From Pirellulaceae bacterium (GTDB lineage Bacteria; Planctomycetota; Planctomycetia; Pirellulales; Pirellulaceae): a stretch of DNA of 64,000 bases. The notes below the pieces were generated by a model. The model was not told the origin of the DNA. It ran no database searches and was given only the letters and a program-made list of their open reading frames with translations. Position numbers and translations under genes: made by a program. The DNA is taken from NCBI GenBank assembly GCA_023382975.1, contig JAHDXO010000007.1, forward strand, positions 132,170 to 196,169, given 5' to 3'. Numbering within the stretch: the stretch's first letter is position 1; each line of letters starts with the position of its first letter. This document shows positions 17,955 to 27,420 of this stretch, piece by piece.

Positions 17955-19163
17955 ATGCACGCGACGATTCTCGTGGCCCTCGCGGTCGCCCTGAACACCC
18001 CGGGAGCTTCCATCCCGGAAAAGGCCGTGGAACAACAGGACGAGTTCTACCAGAAGTACTGGGGAACCGGATTTGAATGGCGTTTCGACGCGCTGCCAAC
18101 CGAGGGAACCGTGGCCAAGTACCGGGTGCCGTACTCGGGCTACATCTATCCGGACACCGCGGGTGGAACCGCGTCGATGCTGCAGAAGTACGACCGGGCC
18201 TTCCACGGTGGTCGGTATTTGGCCACGGCGCACGAGCGTTGGGACGTCTCCGCCTACGACAAGCCGACGCCCCGGCGCGGCGGACTGCTCGGGTTGCGCA
18301 TGACCACGGTCATGGAGACGCCTCACTGGCACGGCCATTGCAACGGCTGGGCCGCTGCGGCGATCCGTCACGCCGAGCCTCAGAATAGCGTGACCCGCAA
18401 CGGTGTGGTATTCACCCCGGCCGACATCAAAGGCCTGTTGGCCGAGATTTACATCTACAACGACATTATCCAACTGGTCGGTGGCGATTTTCCGATGAAT
18501 GCCGGCGTTCTGCATACCGTGCTCGCCAATTGGCTGGGACGTGGGTCGCATCCGATTGGAATGGAAGCCGATCCCGGCGACGAGAAATGGAATTATCCCG
18601 TGTACGGGTTCGCGACGACATCGGCCCGACGCTCCAGCCGCGAAGTCGAAGTGAAACTGAATATCGCCTACGCCAAGGACTCGAACGGGGAATTTCAACA
18701 AAGTCCTCGGAATCAACGCACCAAGTACTTTCACTACCTGCTGAACCTGGATGACGAAGGGCGAATCGTCGGTGGTTCGTTCTACCGCGACAGTTCGATG
18801 ATCGACTTGCTGTGGATGCCGCTCCGCCCGAAACAAGGTCGCCAGCCAGGGAACGAACGCGGCAATCCCTACCTGAATGTCGACGAGGTTCTCGCGATTT
18901 GGCGCGATTCGGTTCCCGAAGAAACTCGGAGCATCTGGCCGATCATCGACCCGCCGGCTCCAGACCGCATCCTGGACGTCGCCCAGTTGACCGGACTGGT
19001 TCCTGCGCAGAACCCGGACGCACCACCGGTCGAAGTTGCCGAGGCGGAAACGGCGACGGAACCGCCGGCGCCAGCGAATTCGCCGGCCGCGACGGAACAA
19101 CCGGCCGCGTCCGACTCGCCGGCGCCGTCGGAACCGACCGACTCGACCGACCTCGCTACCTAG
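17955..19163 (+). CDS. Exported transglutaminase-like protein (elicitor-type, putative)
   Basis: A 402-residue protein with a short signal peptide (MHATILVALAVALNTPGAS). A histidine-rich motif HWHGHCNGWAAAA places a candidate nucleophile at C129. The surrounding sequence resembles the transglutaminase-elicitor family (PF16683), known from Phytophthora and some bacteria; this is recognition by eye and not certain. The last 60 residues are a Pro/Ala/Ser/Thr-rich low-complexity tail. GGAG sits 6 bases before the ATG at 17955, which was preferred to an upstream TTG. The stop overlaps the end of the convergent esterase gene by four bases. Confidence 0.6.
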   Translation: MHATILVALAVALNTPGASIPEKAVEQQDEFYQKYWGTGFEWRFDALPTEGTVAKYRVPYSGYIYPDTAGGTASMLQKYDRAFHGGRYLATAHERWDVSAYDKPTPRRGGLLGLRMTTVMETPHWHGHCNGWAAAAIRHAEPQNSVTRNGVVFTPADIKGLLAEIYIYNDIIQLVGGDFPMNAGVLHTVLANWLGRGSHPIGMEADPGDEKWNYPVYGFATTSARRSSREVEVKLNIAYAKDSNGEFQQSPRNQRTKYFHYLLNLDDEGRIVGGSFYRDSSMIDLLWMPLRPKQGRQPGNERGNPYLNVDEVLAIWRDSVPEETRSIWPIIDPPAPDRILDVAQLTGLVPAQNPDAPPVEVAEAETATEPPAPANSPAATEQPAASDSPAPSEPTDSTDLAT

Positions 19164-20089
19164 CCCAGTGACGCCCGCAGCGCTGCGGCGACATCGGCCA
19201 GAGCGGTCTTCGCCTGGTTCAATTGTTGCGGACGACGGATGAAGCCATGAATCATGCCGTCGTACCGTTTGACGGTAACCGCCACACGTGCTTCCGCGAG
19301 CCGTGTGGCGTACGCTTCGCCTTCGTCCCGCAACGGATCGTACTCGGCCGTCAGCACCATCGCGGGAGGCAAGCCGCGCAGATCGCCCTCGCGCAACGGG
19401 GAAGCCAGCGGCGTGTAGCCGTCGAGTTCGCGGGCCAGATACTGGCGCCAGGTCCAAATCATGTCGCCCCGGGTTAGGTGAAACCCGTTGGCGTTTTCGC
19501 GGTAGGACGGCGTGTCGAAGTCGAAATCCAACACCGGGTAGATCAGCAACTGAAACGCCAGCGGCGGGGCGCCTCGCTGACGAGCCATCAAGGTGACCGC
19601 CGCCGCCAGATTTCCGCCCGCACTGTCGCCGCCCACCGCGATTCCGTCCGGCCGCAGCGCCAGCGATTCGGCATGGTCGGCCAGCCAACACGTTGCCGCG
19701 TAGCAGTCGTCCAAACCGGCGGGAAATTTGTGCTCCGGCGCCAACCGGTACTCGACCGAGGCGACGGCCACCCCGGCGTGCGAGGCCAGATTCCGGCACA
19801 GCGCGTCGTGCGTTGCGATGCTGCCCATCATCCAGCCACCGCCGTGAAAATAGACCAGCGCGGGCAGCGCCGGATCGGCGCTGGGACGGTAGACCCGAAC
19901 CGCCACCGGTCCCGCCGGTCCCGGTGCCTGATGATCCTCGACCGCATGAACCGGATCGCCGCGCCCCAGGAAACAACTTCCGACCAGCATCTGCTCGCGA
20001 GATTCCTGCACCGAGAGCTGGTCCAGCGGCTTCACGCCGGATCGGGTAAATTGATCCAACAGGGCTCTCGCCTGCGGGTCGAGTACCAT
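19160..20089 (-). CDS. Alpha/beta hydrolase of the hormone-sensitive-lipase family
   Basis: A 309-residue carboxylesterase-type enzyme. The oxyanion-hole motif is YFHGGGWMMGS, the nucleophile elbow is GDSAGGNLAAAV, and the acid and histidine lie in YDPLRDEGEAY and GMIHGF. These are the hallmarks of bacterial family IV (HSL) esterases. There is no signal peptide, so it should be cytoplasmic. The gene starts 14 bases downstream of the minus-strand methyltransferase stop, so the two are probably one transcript. It cleaves short-chain esters in characterised relatives; the natural substrate here is unknown. Confidence 0.87.
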   Translation of the reverse strand: MVLDPQARALLDQFTRSGVKPLDQLSVQESREQMLVGSCFLGRGDPVHAVEDHQAPGPAGPVAVRVYRPSADPALPALVYFHGGGWMMGSIATHDALCRNLASHAGVAVASVEYRLAPEHKFPAGLDDCYAATCWLADHAESLALRPDGIAVGGDSAGGNLAAAVTLMARQRGAPPLAFQLLIYPVLDFDFDTPSYRENANGFHLTRGDMIWTWRQYLARELDGYTPLASPLREGDLRGLPPAMVLTAEYDPLRDEGEAYATRLAEARVAVTVKRYDGMIHGFIRRPQQLNQAKTALADVAAALRASLG

Positions 20090-20102
20090 GTTCTTTCGCC
20101 TT

Positions 20103-21344
20103 TCACTTCTGGAAGATCAGCAGGAAGCGGCATTCGGCAGGTGCGGCGCCCTCGCGCAGGAAGGTGAATCCGGCTTCGTTCATCTGCTGCTTGACGGTCT
20201 CGGCCGCAATCATCCGACGGTGGCTGGCTTCGCGGTGCGGGATCGCCGCGGGTGCCTGACGATCCACAATGTAGACCTGCCCGGAGTCCTTCAGGCGTTC
20301 GCGGAGTTTGCTGAGCAGCACCGGGCCGTGGAACAGCAAGTGATAGGTGTCCAGGAAATACACGGCGTCGAGCGGGTCCGGGCCCAGCTTCGGATCGCCG
20401 CGGTCGGTCAGCACCGACGGCATCTCGACGCCGGTGGGCAACGCCGGCCGTTCGTCTTTCTGCGTCGCCCATTCCTCCAGCACGATATCGATGGACTGGC
20501 ACGGGTTGGCCTTTAGAAACGGATCGATCAGCTTCCGGCCTTCGCCCAGTGCGACGAACGCCACGCGACCGAAAGTCTGTCCGGCGGGAGGCAGCAATTG
20601 CGGCAGCGTCTCCGCGGAGATCGTCGGCATGGTGTCGGGATCGCGACTCGGCGACTCCAGACCTTCCGGCCGCTGAAAGACCAAGACGAACACGTTGTTC
20701 GCGTGCCAACGGTCTTCGGCGTATTGGACGAAGGCGTAGCCGTTTTCGCGCGCCTCGCGCACCACCGTCGTCTCAGCGATCCAGAAGTGCTTCGGCCCGC
20801 GGTCCTCGCGCGGAACCCAGTCCATCAGCGTGCCCAACCGTTGATCGACGATCACCAGGCGTCCGCCTGGCTTCAAGGCTCGCCAAATGCCCTGCAGCAT
20901 TTCGTTGGGTTGGGTGACATGATGGTAGACCAGGTGCATGAACGCCATGTCCACGCTGGCGGCCGGCAAGCAGGGATCGTCGGTCTTTCCCAGCACGGGC
21001 TCGACCTGGGTCAGTTTCCGGTTCGCGGCTTCCTTGGCGATGGTATCGACCTTGTTCTTCTCGATCTCGACCGAATACACCTTGCCCGACGGGCCCACGA
21101 TCTGCGCAAAGGTCCAACTATCGCGCCCCGCGCCGGCACCGATATCCGCGATGACCGAGCCCGCACCGGCTCCACAAAGCTCGGCGAGCTTCTGCAACGA
21201 CTTATCACGTTGCTGGGAATCTTCCTTGGCACGGGGTTTGGCCTTTGCAGCCGGTGGCGCAGACGGTTGCGCGAAGCCCAACGGCGTCACAGTCGCCAGA
21301 CTCAGGAAGAGACACAAAATCAGGCGGGCAATCGGGCGGAACAT
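20103..21344 (-). CDS. Exported class I SAM-dependent methyltransferase-like protein
   Basis: A 413-residue protein with a signal peptide (MFRPIARLILCLFLSLATVTPLGFA) followed by a methyltransferase fold. Motif I is VIADIGAGAGRDSWTFA, followed by VYSVEIEKN. After about residue 215 a second, diverged half contains DAVYFLDTYHLLF and YIVDRQAPA, suggesting a degenerate repeat of the methyltransferase domain. An exported SAM-dependent enzyme is odd because SAM is cytoplasmic, but such proteins recur in planctomycetes. The start at 21344 was set by the signal peptide. The downstream esterase gene follows after 13 bases. Confidence 0.72.
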   Translation of the reverse strand: MFRPIARLILCLFLSLATVTPLGFAQPSAPPAAKAKPRAKEDSQQRDKSLQKLAELCGAGAGSVIADIGAGAGRDSWTFAQIVGPSGKVYSVEIEKNKVDTIAKEAANRKLTQVEPVLGKTDDPCLPAASVDMAFMHLVYHHVTQPNEMLQGIWRALKPGGRLVIVDQRLGTLMDWVPREDRGPKHFWIAETTVVREARENGYAFVQYAEDRWHANNVFVLVFQRPEGLESPSRDPDTMPTISAETLPQLLPPAGQTFGRVAFVALGEGRKLIDPFLKANPCQSIDIVLEEWATQKDERPALPTGVEMPSVLTDRGDPKLGPDPLDAVYFLDTYHLLFHGPVLLSKLRERLKDSGQVYIVDRQAPAAIPHREASHRRMIAAETVKQQMNEAGFTFLREGAAPAECRFLLIFQK

Positions 21345-21660
21345 GATGGTGGACCTTTCGGTAAAGGAAGGAAGAAAAAAAGCGAGGGGGCGGGAACGAC
21401 TGCTTGCGGAACCGCCTTGGGCCCGTCCCGCATTCAACGTTGCAGGCATCCAGCACACTCGGGCTCGGGGATTCAGCGGATGCTCCATGGAAGATCTTGA
21501 TTCCCGTGCTCGGCTTCCAGGTTAACCGATATCGCGTCAAAGTAAAGCTGCCGATTGCCGTGTCCGGCCTGTGCTTGTCCCGCGTCGGTACGACCGCCAC
21601 AATGGGCAGCCAAACCAGGATTCGATCGGCACCAGCGAGATAGAACGAGGTCACCGCGCC

Positions 21661-24231
21661 ATGCAGCATCAAACCGCAAGAGAAAAACGCACGAGCATGA
21701 TCCAATGCGCCACCGCATTCGCCGTGCTGCTCGTCTGCCAGCCTGCCTCGGGACAGGGAACCCGCGCCGACTACCAGCGGGCGGCGGAGTTGCCGCGACG
21801 AGCGTCGGGCAAGGTATTCCGCGCGGACGTGCGTCCGAATTGGCTGAACGACGGACGCCACTTCTGGTACCGCGTTGACACCGGGCCGCGTTCTCACGAA
21901 TTCGTGCAGGTCGATGCCGAGCAGGGGATCAGGCAGCTCGCGTTCGACCACGCCGCACTGGCTCGGGCGTTGCGTGATCAAGGCGTCACGGAGTCGCGCG
22001 CCGACCGTCTGCCGTTGGAAGACTTCGGTCTGGACGTCGAGCAGGATGTGGTGCGTTTTCGGATCGGCGGACGCTCGTTCCACTTCCACCGACAGGATGC
22101 GAAACTGGACGAGGTGACAGCGCCCGCCGAGACGGCCGTACCGCTGGCGGACGCGCCCGTGCCGCAGCGCAGCCGCAGTACTGGGGCGGAGACCAGCATC
22201 CGCTTCCAAAACGCGACGGTCAGCGAAGTCGAGATTCTCTGGCTGGATCTGGAAGGTCGGCGCCGCAGTTATGGCAAACTGGCGGCCGGCCAGACTCGCG
22301 ACCAACACACGTTTGACGGGCATGCCTGGTGGGTGGTCGATTCGGACGGCAAACGACTCGCTGCGGCCGTGGCGCACCGCGATCTCCCCGTGGTCCGGAT
22401 CGACGGACAGCAGCGAGTCTACGCGATCGACGCACCGGCGCGAACGGAACGAACACAGCGCGAACGCCCCGCGGCGCGCATGGGCAACGACCAGTCGCCG
22501 GACGGCCGCTGGCAGGCCTTCTATCGCGACAACAACGTCTGGATCCGTGTGCGAGCGGACGACGAAGAGTTTTGCTTGACCACCGACGGATCCGCCGAGG
22601 ACGCCTATCGCGGGCGTTTCCATTGGTCGCCCGATTCGCAACGACTTGTCGTCGTGCGCACACGTGCGGCGGACGAACGGAAGGTGTACTACATCGAATC
22701 GGCGCCCAGGGATCAAGTGCAACCCAAGCTGCATTCCTACGACTATCTGAAGCCCGGCGATCGCGTCGCAATCGACCGTCCGCAACTGTTTCACCTGGAA
22801 ACCAGGCAACAGATTCCGATCAGCGAGTCGCTGTTCGAGAACCCGTGGGACATCCGCGATATCCGCTGGTCGCCCGATTCAAGCTTCTTTACTTTCCTGT
22901 ACAACCAGCGCGGACACCAAGTGCTGCGGATCGTGGCGGTCGATGCGGCAACGGGAGACACGCGAGCGATCGTTGAGGAGCGCAGCGAGACGTTCGTCGA
23001 TTACTCCGGCAAATTGTTCGTTCAGTATCTGGACGCAACGGGGGAGATACTCTGGACGTCCGAGCGCGACGGTTGGAATCATCTGTATCTGATCGACGCG
23101 GTCACCGGCCAGGTCAAGCAGCAGATAACGAAAGGACCGTGGGTGGTGCGGGACGTCGAGCGAGTGGATGCGGAGAATCGCCAGGTCTGGTTTGCCGCGG
23201 GCGGGGTCCGGCCCGAGCAGGATCCGTATTACCTGCACTACGGGCGAGTCAACTTCGACGGCTCGAATTTGGTGTGGTTGACCGAGGGCAACGGCACGCA
23301 CGCGATCCAGTTTTCGCCCGACCAACGCTGGCTGATCGATACCTGGTCGCGAGTCGATTCGCCACCCGTGACCGAGTTGCGCAGCGCGGACGACGGCCGG
23401 CAGATCTGCGTGCTGGAGCAGGCCGATTGGAGTTCGCTGCTGGAGGCAGGTTGGCGGGCCCCCGAGCCGTTCGTCGCCAAGGGACGCGACGGAGCGACCG
23501 ACATCTACGGCGTGATCTTCCGGCCGACCAACTTCGACGCGAACGGGAAGTACCCCGTCATCGAAGACATCTACGCCGGGCCTCAATCCGCCTTTGTGCC
23601 CAAGCGGTTTTCCGCCTTTCACCGCCAGCAAGCGCTGGCCGAACTCGGTTTCGTCGTCGTCAAGATCGACGGGATGGGCACCTCGCATCGCTCGAAGGCC
23701 TTTCACGATGCCTGCTGGCAGAATCTGGGCGACGCCGGCTTTTCGGATCGCATCCCCTGGATACGCGCTGCGGCGGCCAAGTACCCGTCGCTGGATTTGG
23801 ATCGAGTCGGCATCTTCGGCGGATCGGCCGGCGGCCAGAACGCTTTGCGGGGATTGCTGGCCCACGGCGATTTCTACCGCGTCGGCGTGGCGGACTGCGG
23901 CTGCCACGACAACCGCATGGACAAGATCTGGTGGAACGAGCAATGGATGGGCTGGCCCGTCGGCCCGCACTACGCCGACAGTTCGAATGTCACCCACGCC
24001 CACCGCCTGACCGGCAAGCTGCTGCTGATCGTCGGCGAAGCCGATCGCAACGTCGATCCCGCCTCGACGATGCAAGTGGTCGACGCGCTGATCCGCGCCG
24101 ACAAGGACTTCGATCTGCTGGTCATGCCGGGCGTCGGGCACGGGGCGGCCGAAACCGCTTACGGCAACCGCCGCCGCCAGGACTTTTTCGTGCGGCATCT
24201 GCTGGGAGTCGAACCGCGCCGCGAGCCGTGA
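21661..24231 (+). CDS. Exported S9-family prolyl oligopeptidase / dipeptidyl peptidase IV-like
   Basis: An 856-residue exported peptidase. After a signal peptide with a basic start (TAREKRTS) and hydrophobic core (AFAVLLVCQPASG), a beta-propeller region with WSPDS repeats spans about residues 80-600. The C-terminal hydrolase domain has the nucleophile S722 in GIFGGSAGGQNAL, the acid D795 in GEADRNVDP and H827 in GVGHGAAE. It should release dipeptides or cleave proline-containing peptides outside the cytoplasm. The ATG at 21661 was preferred to 21697 because it supplies the basic n-region and has a GAGG sequence upstream. The SMP-30 gene follows after 131 bases. Confidence 0.85.
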   Translation: MQHQTAREKRTSMIQCATAFAVLLVCQPASGQGTRADYQRAAELPRRASGKVFRADVRPNWLNDGRHFWYRVDTGPRSHEFVQVDAEQGIRQLAFDHAALARALRDQGVTESRADRLPLEDFGLDVEQDVVRFRIGGRSFHFHRQDAKLDEVTAPAETAVPLADAPVPQRSRSTGAETSIRFQNATVSEVEILWLDLEGRRRSYGKLAAGQTRDQHTFDGHAWWVVDSDGKRLAAAVAHRDLPVVRIDGQQRVYAIDAPARTERTQRERPAARMGNDQSPDGRWQAFYRDNNVWIRVRADDEEFCLTTDGSAEDAYRGRFHWSPDSQRLVVVRTRAADERKVYYIESAPRDQVQPKLHSYDYLKPGDRVAIDRPQLFHLETRQQIPISESLFENPWDIRDIRWSPDSSFFTFLYNQRGHQVLRIVAVDAATGDTRAIVEERSETFVDYSGKLFVQYLDATGEILWTSERDGWNHLYLIDAVTGQVKQQITKGPWVVRDVERVDAENRQVWFAAGGVRPEQDPYYLHYGRVNFDGSNLVWLTEGNGTHAIQFSPDQRWLIDTWSRVDSPPVTELRSADDGRQICVLEQADWSSLLEAGWRAPEPFVAKGRDGATDIYGVIFRPTNFDANGKYPVIEDIYAGPQSAFVPKRFSAFHRQQALAELGFVVVKIDGMGTSHRSKAFHDACWQNLGDAGFSDRIPWIRAAAAKYPSLDLDRVGIFGGSAGGQNALRGLLAHGDFYRVGVADCGCHDNRMDKIWWNEQWMGWPVGPHYADSSNVTHAHRLTGKLLLIVGEADRNVDPASTMQVVDALIRADKDFDLLVMPGVGHGAAETAYGNRRRQDFFVRHLLGVEPRREP

Positions 24232-24362
24232 AAGAGCGGCTCTCCGTTTCGCGTTGTCGCCCGGCTTGTGCAGAAACGCCGACCATGCCAGACTTGGGGC
24301 TCGAGGCAAGTGTGGCGCAGGAGCGGGAACGGACAATCGAGCTTGAAAGAGGAGATTCCACG

Positions 24363-25256
24363 ATGAGTAACCGGATGATTGGAGTTTGGTTCTTGGCGGG
24401 TGCGATGTCGGCGGTCAGCGCGGCGGCGGACATTGTGGCGCCCGGGTCGGAGCTGCAGAAATTGTCCGACGGTTTTAAGTTCACCGAAGGCCCCGCCGCG
24501 GACGCCGCGGGCAATGTGTTCTTCACGGACCAGCCGAACGATCGGATTCTGAAGTGGAGCACCTCCGGCGAACTGACCACGTTCATGCAGCCTTGCGGCC
24601 GATCGAATGGACTGTATTTCGATGCGGACGGTAATCTGTGGGCCTGTGCCGACGAGAAGAACGAACTGTGGCGGATCAGCGCCGACGGAAAGCCGACCGT
24701 GATGGTCAAGGACTATCAGGGAAAACTGCTGAACGGACCGAACGATCTGTGGATCCGGCCCGACGGCGGGCTCTATTTCAGCGACCCGTTCTACAAGCGT
24801 CCCTACTGGAATCGCGGCGAGCAGGAACTGCAGATTCAGGGTGTCTACTATCTGTCGCCGGACCGCAAACAGGTGACCCGTGTGATCGACGACTATCAGC
24901 AGCCTAATGGACTGGTCGGGACTCCAGACGGCAAGACGCTGTACGTAGCCGACATCCGCGCCGGCAAGACTTACGCCTTTGATGTCCAGGCCGACGGCCA
25001 ACTGACCAACCGCCGCCTGTTCTGCGAACTCGGGTCGGACGGCATGACGATCGACAGCGAAGGCAACGTCTACCTGACGGGCAAAGGCGTCACCGTCTTT
25101 GACAAGACCGGCAAGCAGATCCGGCACATCGAGGTGCCCGAACGCTGGACGGCCAATGTCTGCTTTGGCGGCGCCAACCACGACACGCTCTTCATCACCG
25201 CCAGCCAAGGCCTGTACGCCCTGAAGATGCAGGTCCGAGGCGCAGTCAGGCCGTAA
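24363..25256 (+). CDS. Exported SMP-30/gluconolactonase-like beta-propeller protein
   Basis: A 297-residue protein with a signal peptide (residues 1 to about 21, ending AVSAAAD). It has a six-bladed propeller of the SMP-30/gluconolactonase/LRE-like type. Family signatures include FTEGPAADAAGNVFFTD, RSNGLYFDADGNLWACAD, LNGPNDLWIRPDGGLYFSD, QPNGLVGTPDGKTLYVAD and a late DGMTIDSEGNVYLTG. Members hydrolyse sugar lactones. GAGGAG lies nine bases before the ATG. The reading frame remains open far upstream, but that part is antisense or out-of-frame shadow of the S9 gene. Confidence 0.87.
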   Translation: MSNRMIGVWFLAGAMSAVSAAADIVAPGSELQKLSDGFKFTEGPAADAAGNVFFTDQPNDRILKWSTSGELTTFMQPCGRSNGLYFDADGNLWACADEKNELWRISADGKPTVMVKDYQGKLLNGPNDLWIRPDGGLYFSDPFYKRPYWNRGEQELQIQGVYYLSPDRKQVTRVIDDYQQPNGLVGTPDGKTLYVADIRAGKTYAFDVQADGQLTNRRLFCELGSDGMTIDSEGNVYLTGKGVTVFDKTGKQIRHIEVPERWTANVCFGGANHDTLFITASQGLYALKMQVRGAVRP

Positions 25257-25287
25257 GCATCGGCAAGGAAATAACCGTCGCCGAATT

Positions 25288-25346
25288 TGTGGTCGTCACG
25301 CTCCGGCCGTGACGACACGTCATCACAGCGGAGTGTGATGACCACA
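25288..25346. repeat. Paired-hairpin, REPIN-like palindromic element
   Basis: Two small hairpins lie head to head. The first is GTCGTCACG (25292-25300), a 7-base loop and CGTGACGAC (25308-25316). The second is GTCATCACA (25319-25327), a 6-base loop and TGTGATGAC (25334-25342). The outer ends TGTGGTC and GACCACA also pair, so the whole 59 bases is roughly palindromic. The loops are related (CTCCGGC and the complement of GCGGAG). This layout matches REPIN elements mobilised by RAYT transposases. It sits between the SMP-30 gene and the end of the CocE-type gene. It could also act as a transcription terminator. Confidence 0.6.
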
Positions 25347-25453
25347 TGGAGAATCCGACGGCAATTCATTTGCCGATCCTAAGCGTCGTCCAAGTGCGGC
25401 CCCCACGATTCGATCAAGTCGGAATTGCCGCGACTTCAACGGCCAAACGCGAG

Positions 25454-27379
25454 CTATCGCAGCGGTTGCAGCCCGGGTTGGTCGGCCAAGGGTACGGGGG
25501 TGGTGAGGGGTGGCAAGTCGGGCAGCAGCGGCAGCAGCAGACTGGATGGGTGCTGGGTGTCCTGCCGGATCGTCACCGTTCCCGGAGGCGGGTTCGAGGC
25601 GTAGCGGTAGCTGGCCGAGCCGGAACGCGTGACGCCGATGGGATCTTCAGCGGGAGGACGAGTGATGATCAGCGCCAGCTTGTGCCCTGGTCGGAAGACG
25701 TGCCCGACGGCGAAGATCTCGATGTGGTACTCGGTCGGCTCGTGCGGCGTGACCGGCGCGACCGCGTCGTGCCGATGCTTCGGACGGATCAACGTTTGCT
25801 TCCCGTCGAGGTTTGCAAAATCCGACGCCTCCCGGTCCAGCGTGCGGTGCGACGTCCGCAACAATCCTCGCTGCAGTCCGTACAACTTGCCGCTGGGGTC
25901 TTGGTCAGCCAACAGCACGAAAAAGTCGGTTTCGACCGTGGACGATTCCGCCCACAGCGTCAGCACGGCGGGGCCGCAGATCGCGGTGGTTTCCTCGAAT
26001 TCCAGCAGGTACTGAACCTGCTGTTCCTCGCCTGCAGGCTGGCTGTGCAAGACGCTGTATCGGTTGCTGCGTTCGTTCGCGTCCGGGGGCTGGGCCGAGA
26101 GTCGGCTGCCGGTCCGCAGATAATACCGCGTCCAGCGCGTCTGCGGCAACGGGAAATCGGCGGCCAACAGCGGTGCGTTGCGGGCGACCGGACGGGACGC
26201 GCCGCCGCTGCTCTCGAAATAGCATTCGACGCGGCGCGCCGGATCGGCGGTCAGTTCGTCAGAAACGTCCAGCAGCCAGTGCCCGAACCAAGCGTTGACC
26301 CCGCTGGCCGGCTCGGGGCAGGTGCCGTGATTGCCGTGTCCGACGACCAGCCGCTTCGGCACATCCGCAGGGATTCGCTTCCAAAGCTGCCAGCCGGTGG
26401 GACCGGTCTGCTCGTCCTGCCAAGCATGCGTGATCAAGATCGGTGCCTGGATCCGGTCGGCGTAGGTGCTCAGGCTCGTCTCGCGCCATCTCGGATCGTC
26501 CAGCGGGTGGTGCAACGACAGCCAAAGCGGATCCCGAGTCAGGTCGCGGGGCGGCCGAGCAGCAACGATGGCTTGAAGCGTTGCCTGATCCATTCCGCGT
26601 GCCAGGCGAGCCGCTTCGTCCGACCCGAACACACCATCGGTGCGATGGAAATTGTTGAGCCAATCGACAGGAAACCCGCTGTTGCGCACACCGCCCGGAT
26701 AACAGATCCCGTGGTAGAAATCGTCGATCAGCCCTCCAACGCAGACGGCCTTGAGCGACGGCGGCTGAGTGGACGCGGTCAGAAACCCGAGCAGTCCCGG
26801 CCACGAGAAGCCGTGGATGCCGACCTTGCCGTTCGACCAGGGTTGCCGAACGATCCAGTTCTCGATGATCTCGTAGCCGTCCTGCCAAGTGCGCGGCTCC
26901 CAGGGACCGAGCGAGCCGCCCGAGGCGCCGGTGCCTCGGATCGAAGCATGCACCGTAACGTAACGGTCGCCGTAGTCTGCCGGCCGAGCCGGCACGGTCG
27001 TCCCGGGGTAACCACTGGTGCGGAAGATGGCTGGCCACCGTTGTCGAGTGTTTGCCGGATCGAACTCCCGGGGGTAACCCACGGCCAGTGCGATCCTGAC
27101 GCCATCGGACATCGTGGCGAACGTGTATTCGTGCCGGAAGTCGAACTCCGTTCGCCCAGCGGAGTTGGCGACCAGCTTCTGCCGGTAGGCCTCCGCCTCA
27201 GCGACGGTCAACACGCCATCGCGGTTGGCGTCGGCGTCGGGATACTGCCGTAGCCACTGACGCAATTGCTGCGGACTGGCCTCGGTAATCGGCGCCGAAA
27301 GCGACTGCGCCATCAGCGATGTCTTTGGGCAAAACGCCAATCCCAGCGCCAACAGCACCAGCAGCAGTTTCGTTCTCAT
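25454..27379 (-). CDS. Exported CocE/NonD-type hydrolase (X-Pro dipeptidyl-peptidase fold) with EF-hand
   Basis: A 641-residue exported hydrolase. A signal peptide (MRTKLLLVLLALGLAF) is followed near residue 45 by a perfect EF-hand calcium loop, DANRDGVLTVAE. The S15 catalytic domain comes next, with the nucleophile in GIHGFSWPGLLGF, and the C-terminal third resembles the beta-sandwich PepX_C domain (FRPGHKLALIITRP). Family members cleave Xaa-Pro dipeptides or act as acyl esterases, glutaryl-7-ACA acylases and cocaine esterases. The ATG at 27379 has GAGGAA directly upstream. It follows the next hydrolase gene by 41 bases on the same strand. Confidence 0.83.
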   Translation of the reverse strand: MRTKLLLVLLALGLAFCPKTSLMAQSLSAPITEASPQQLRQWLRQYPDADANRDGVLTVAEAEAYRQKLVANSAGRTEFDFRHEYTFATMSDGVRIALAVGYPREFDPANTRQRWPAIFRTSGYPGTTVPARPADYGDRYVTVHASIRGTGASGGSLGPWEPRTWQDGYEIIENWIVRQPWSNGKVGIHGFSWPGLLGFLTASTQPPSLKAVCVGGLIDDFYHGICYPGGVRNSGFPVDWLNNFHRTDGVFGSDEAARLARGMDQATLQAIVAARPPRDLTRDPLWLSLHHPLDDPRWRETSLSTYADRIQAPILITHAWQDEQTGPTGWQLWKRIPADVPKRLVVGHGNHGTCPEPASGVNAWFGHWLLDVSDELTADPARRVECYFESSGGASRPVARNAPLLAADFPLPQTRWTRYYLRTGSRLSAQPPDANERSNRYSVLHSQPAGEEQQVQYLLEFEETTAICGPAVLTLWAESSTVETDFFVLLADQDPSGKLYGLQRGLLRTSHRTLDREASDFANLDGKQTLIRPKHRHDAVAPVTPHEPTEYHIEIFAVGHVFRPGHKLALIITRPPAEDPIGVTRSGSASYRYASNPPPGTVTIRQDTQHPSSLLLPLLPDLPPLTTPVPLADQPGLQPLR

Positions 27380-27420
27380 CGGTTCCTCGCAATCGTGACT
27401 TGGGCCGCGAATCCGCAATG

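Noticed and set aside
24232..24362. Extension of the SMP-30 gene upstream to 23073
   Set aside because: The upstream part of that frame lies out of frame inside the S9 peptidase gene, while GAGGAG and a signal peptide mark the ATG at 24363.
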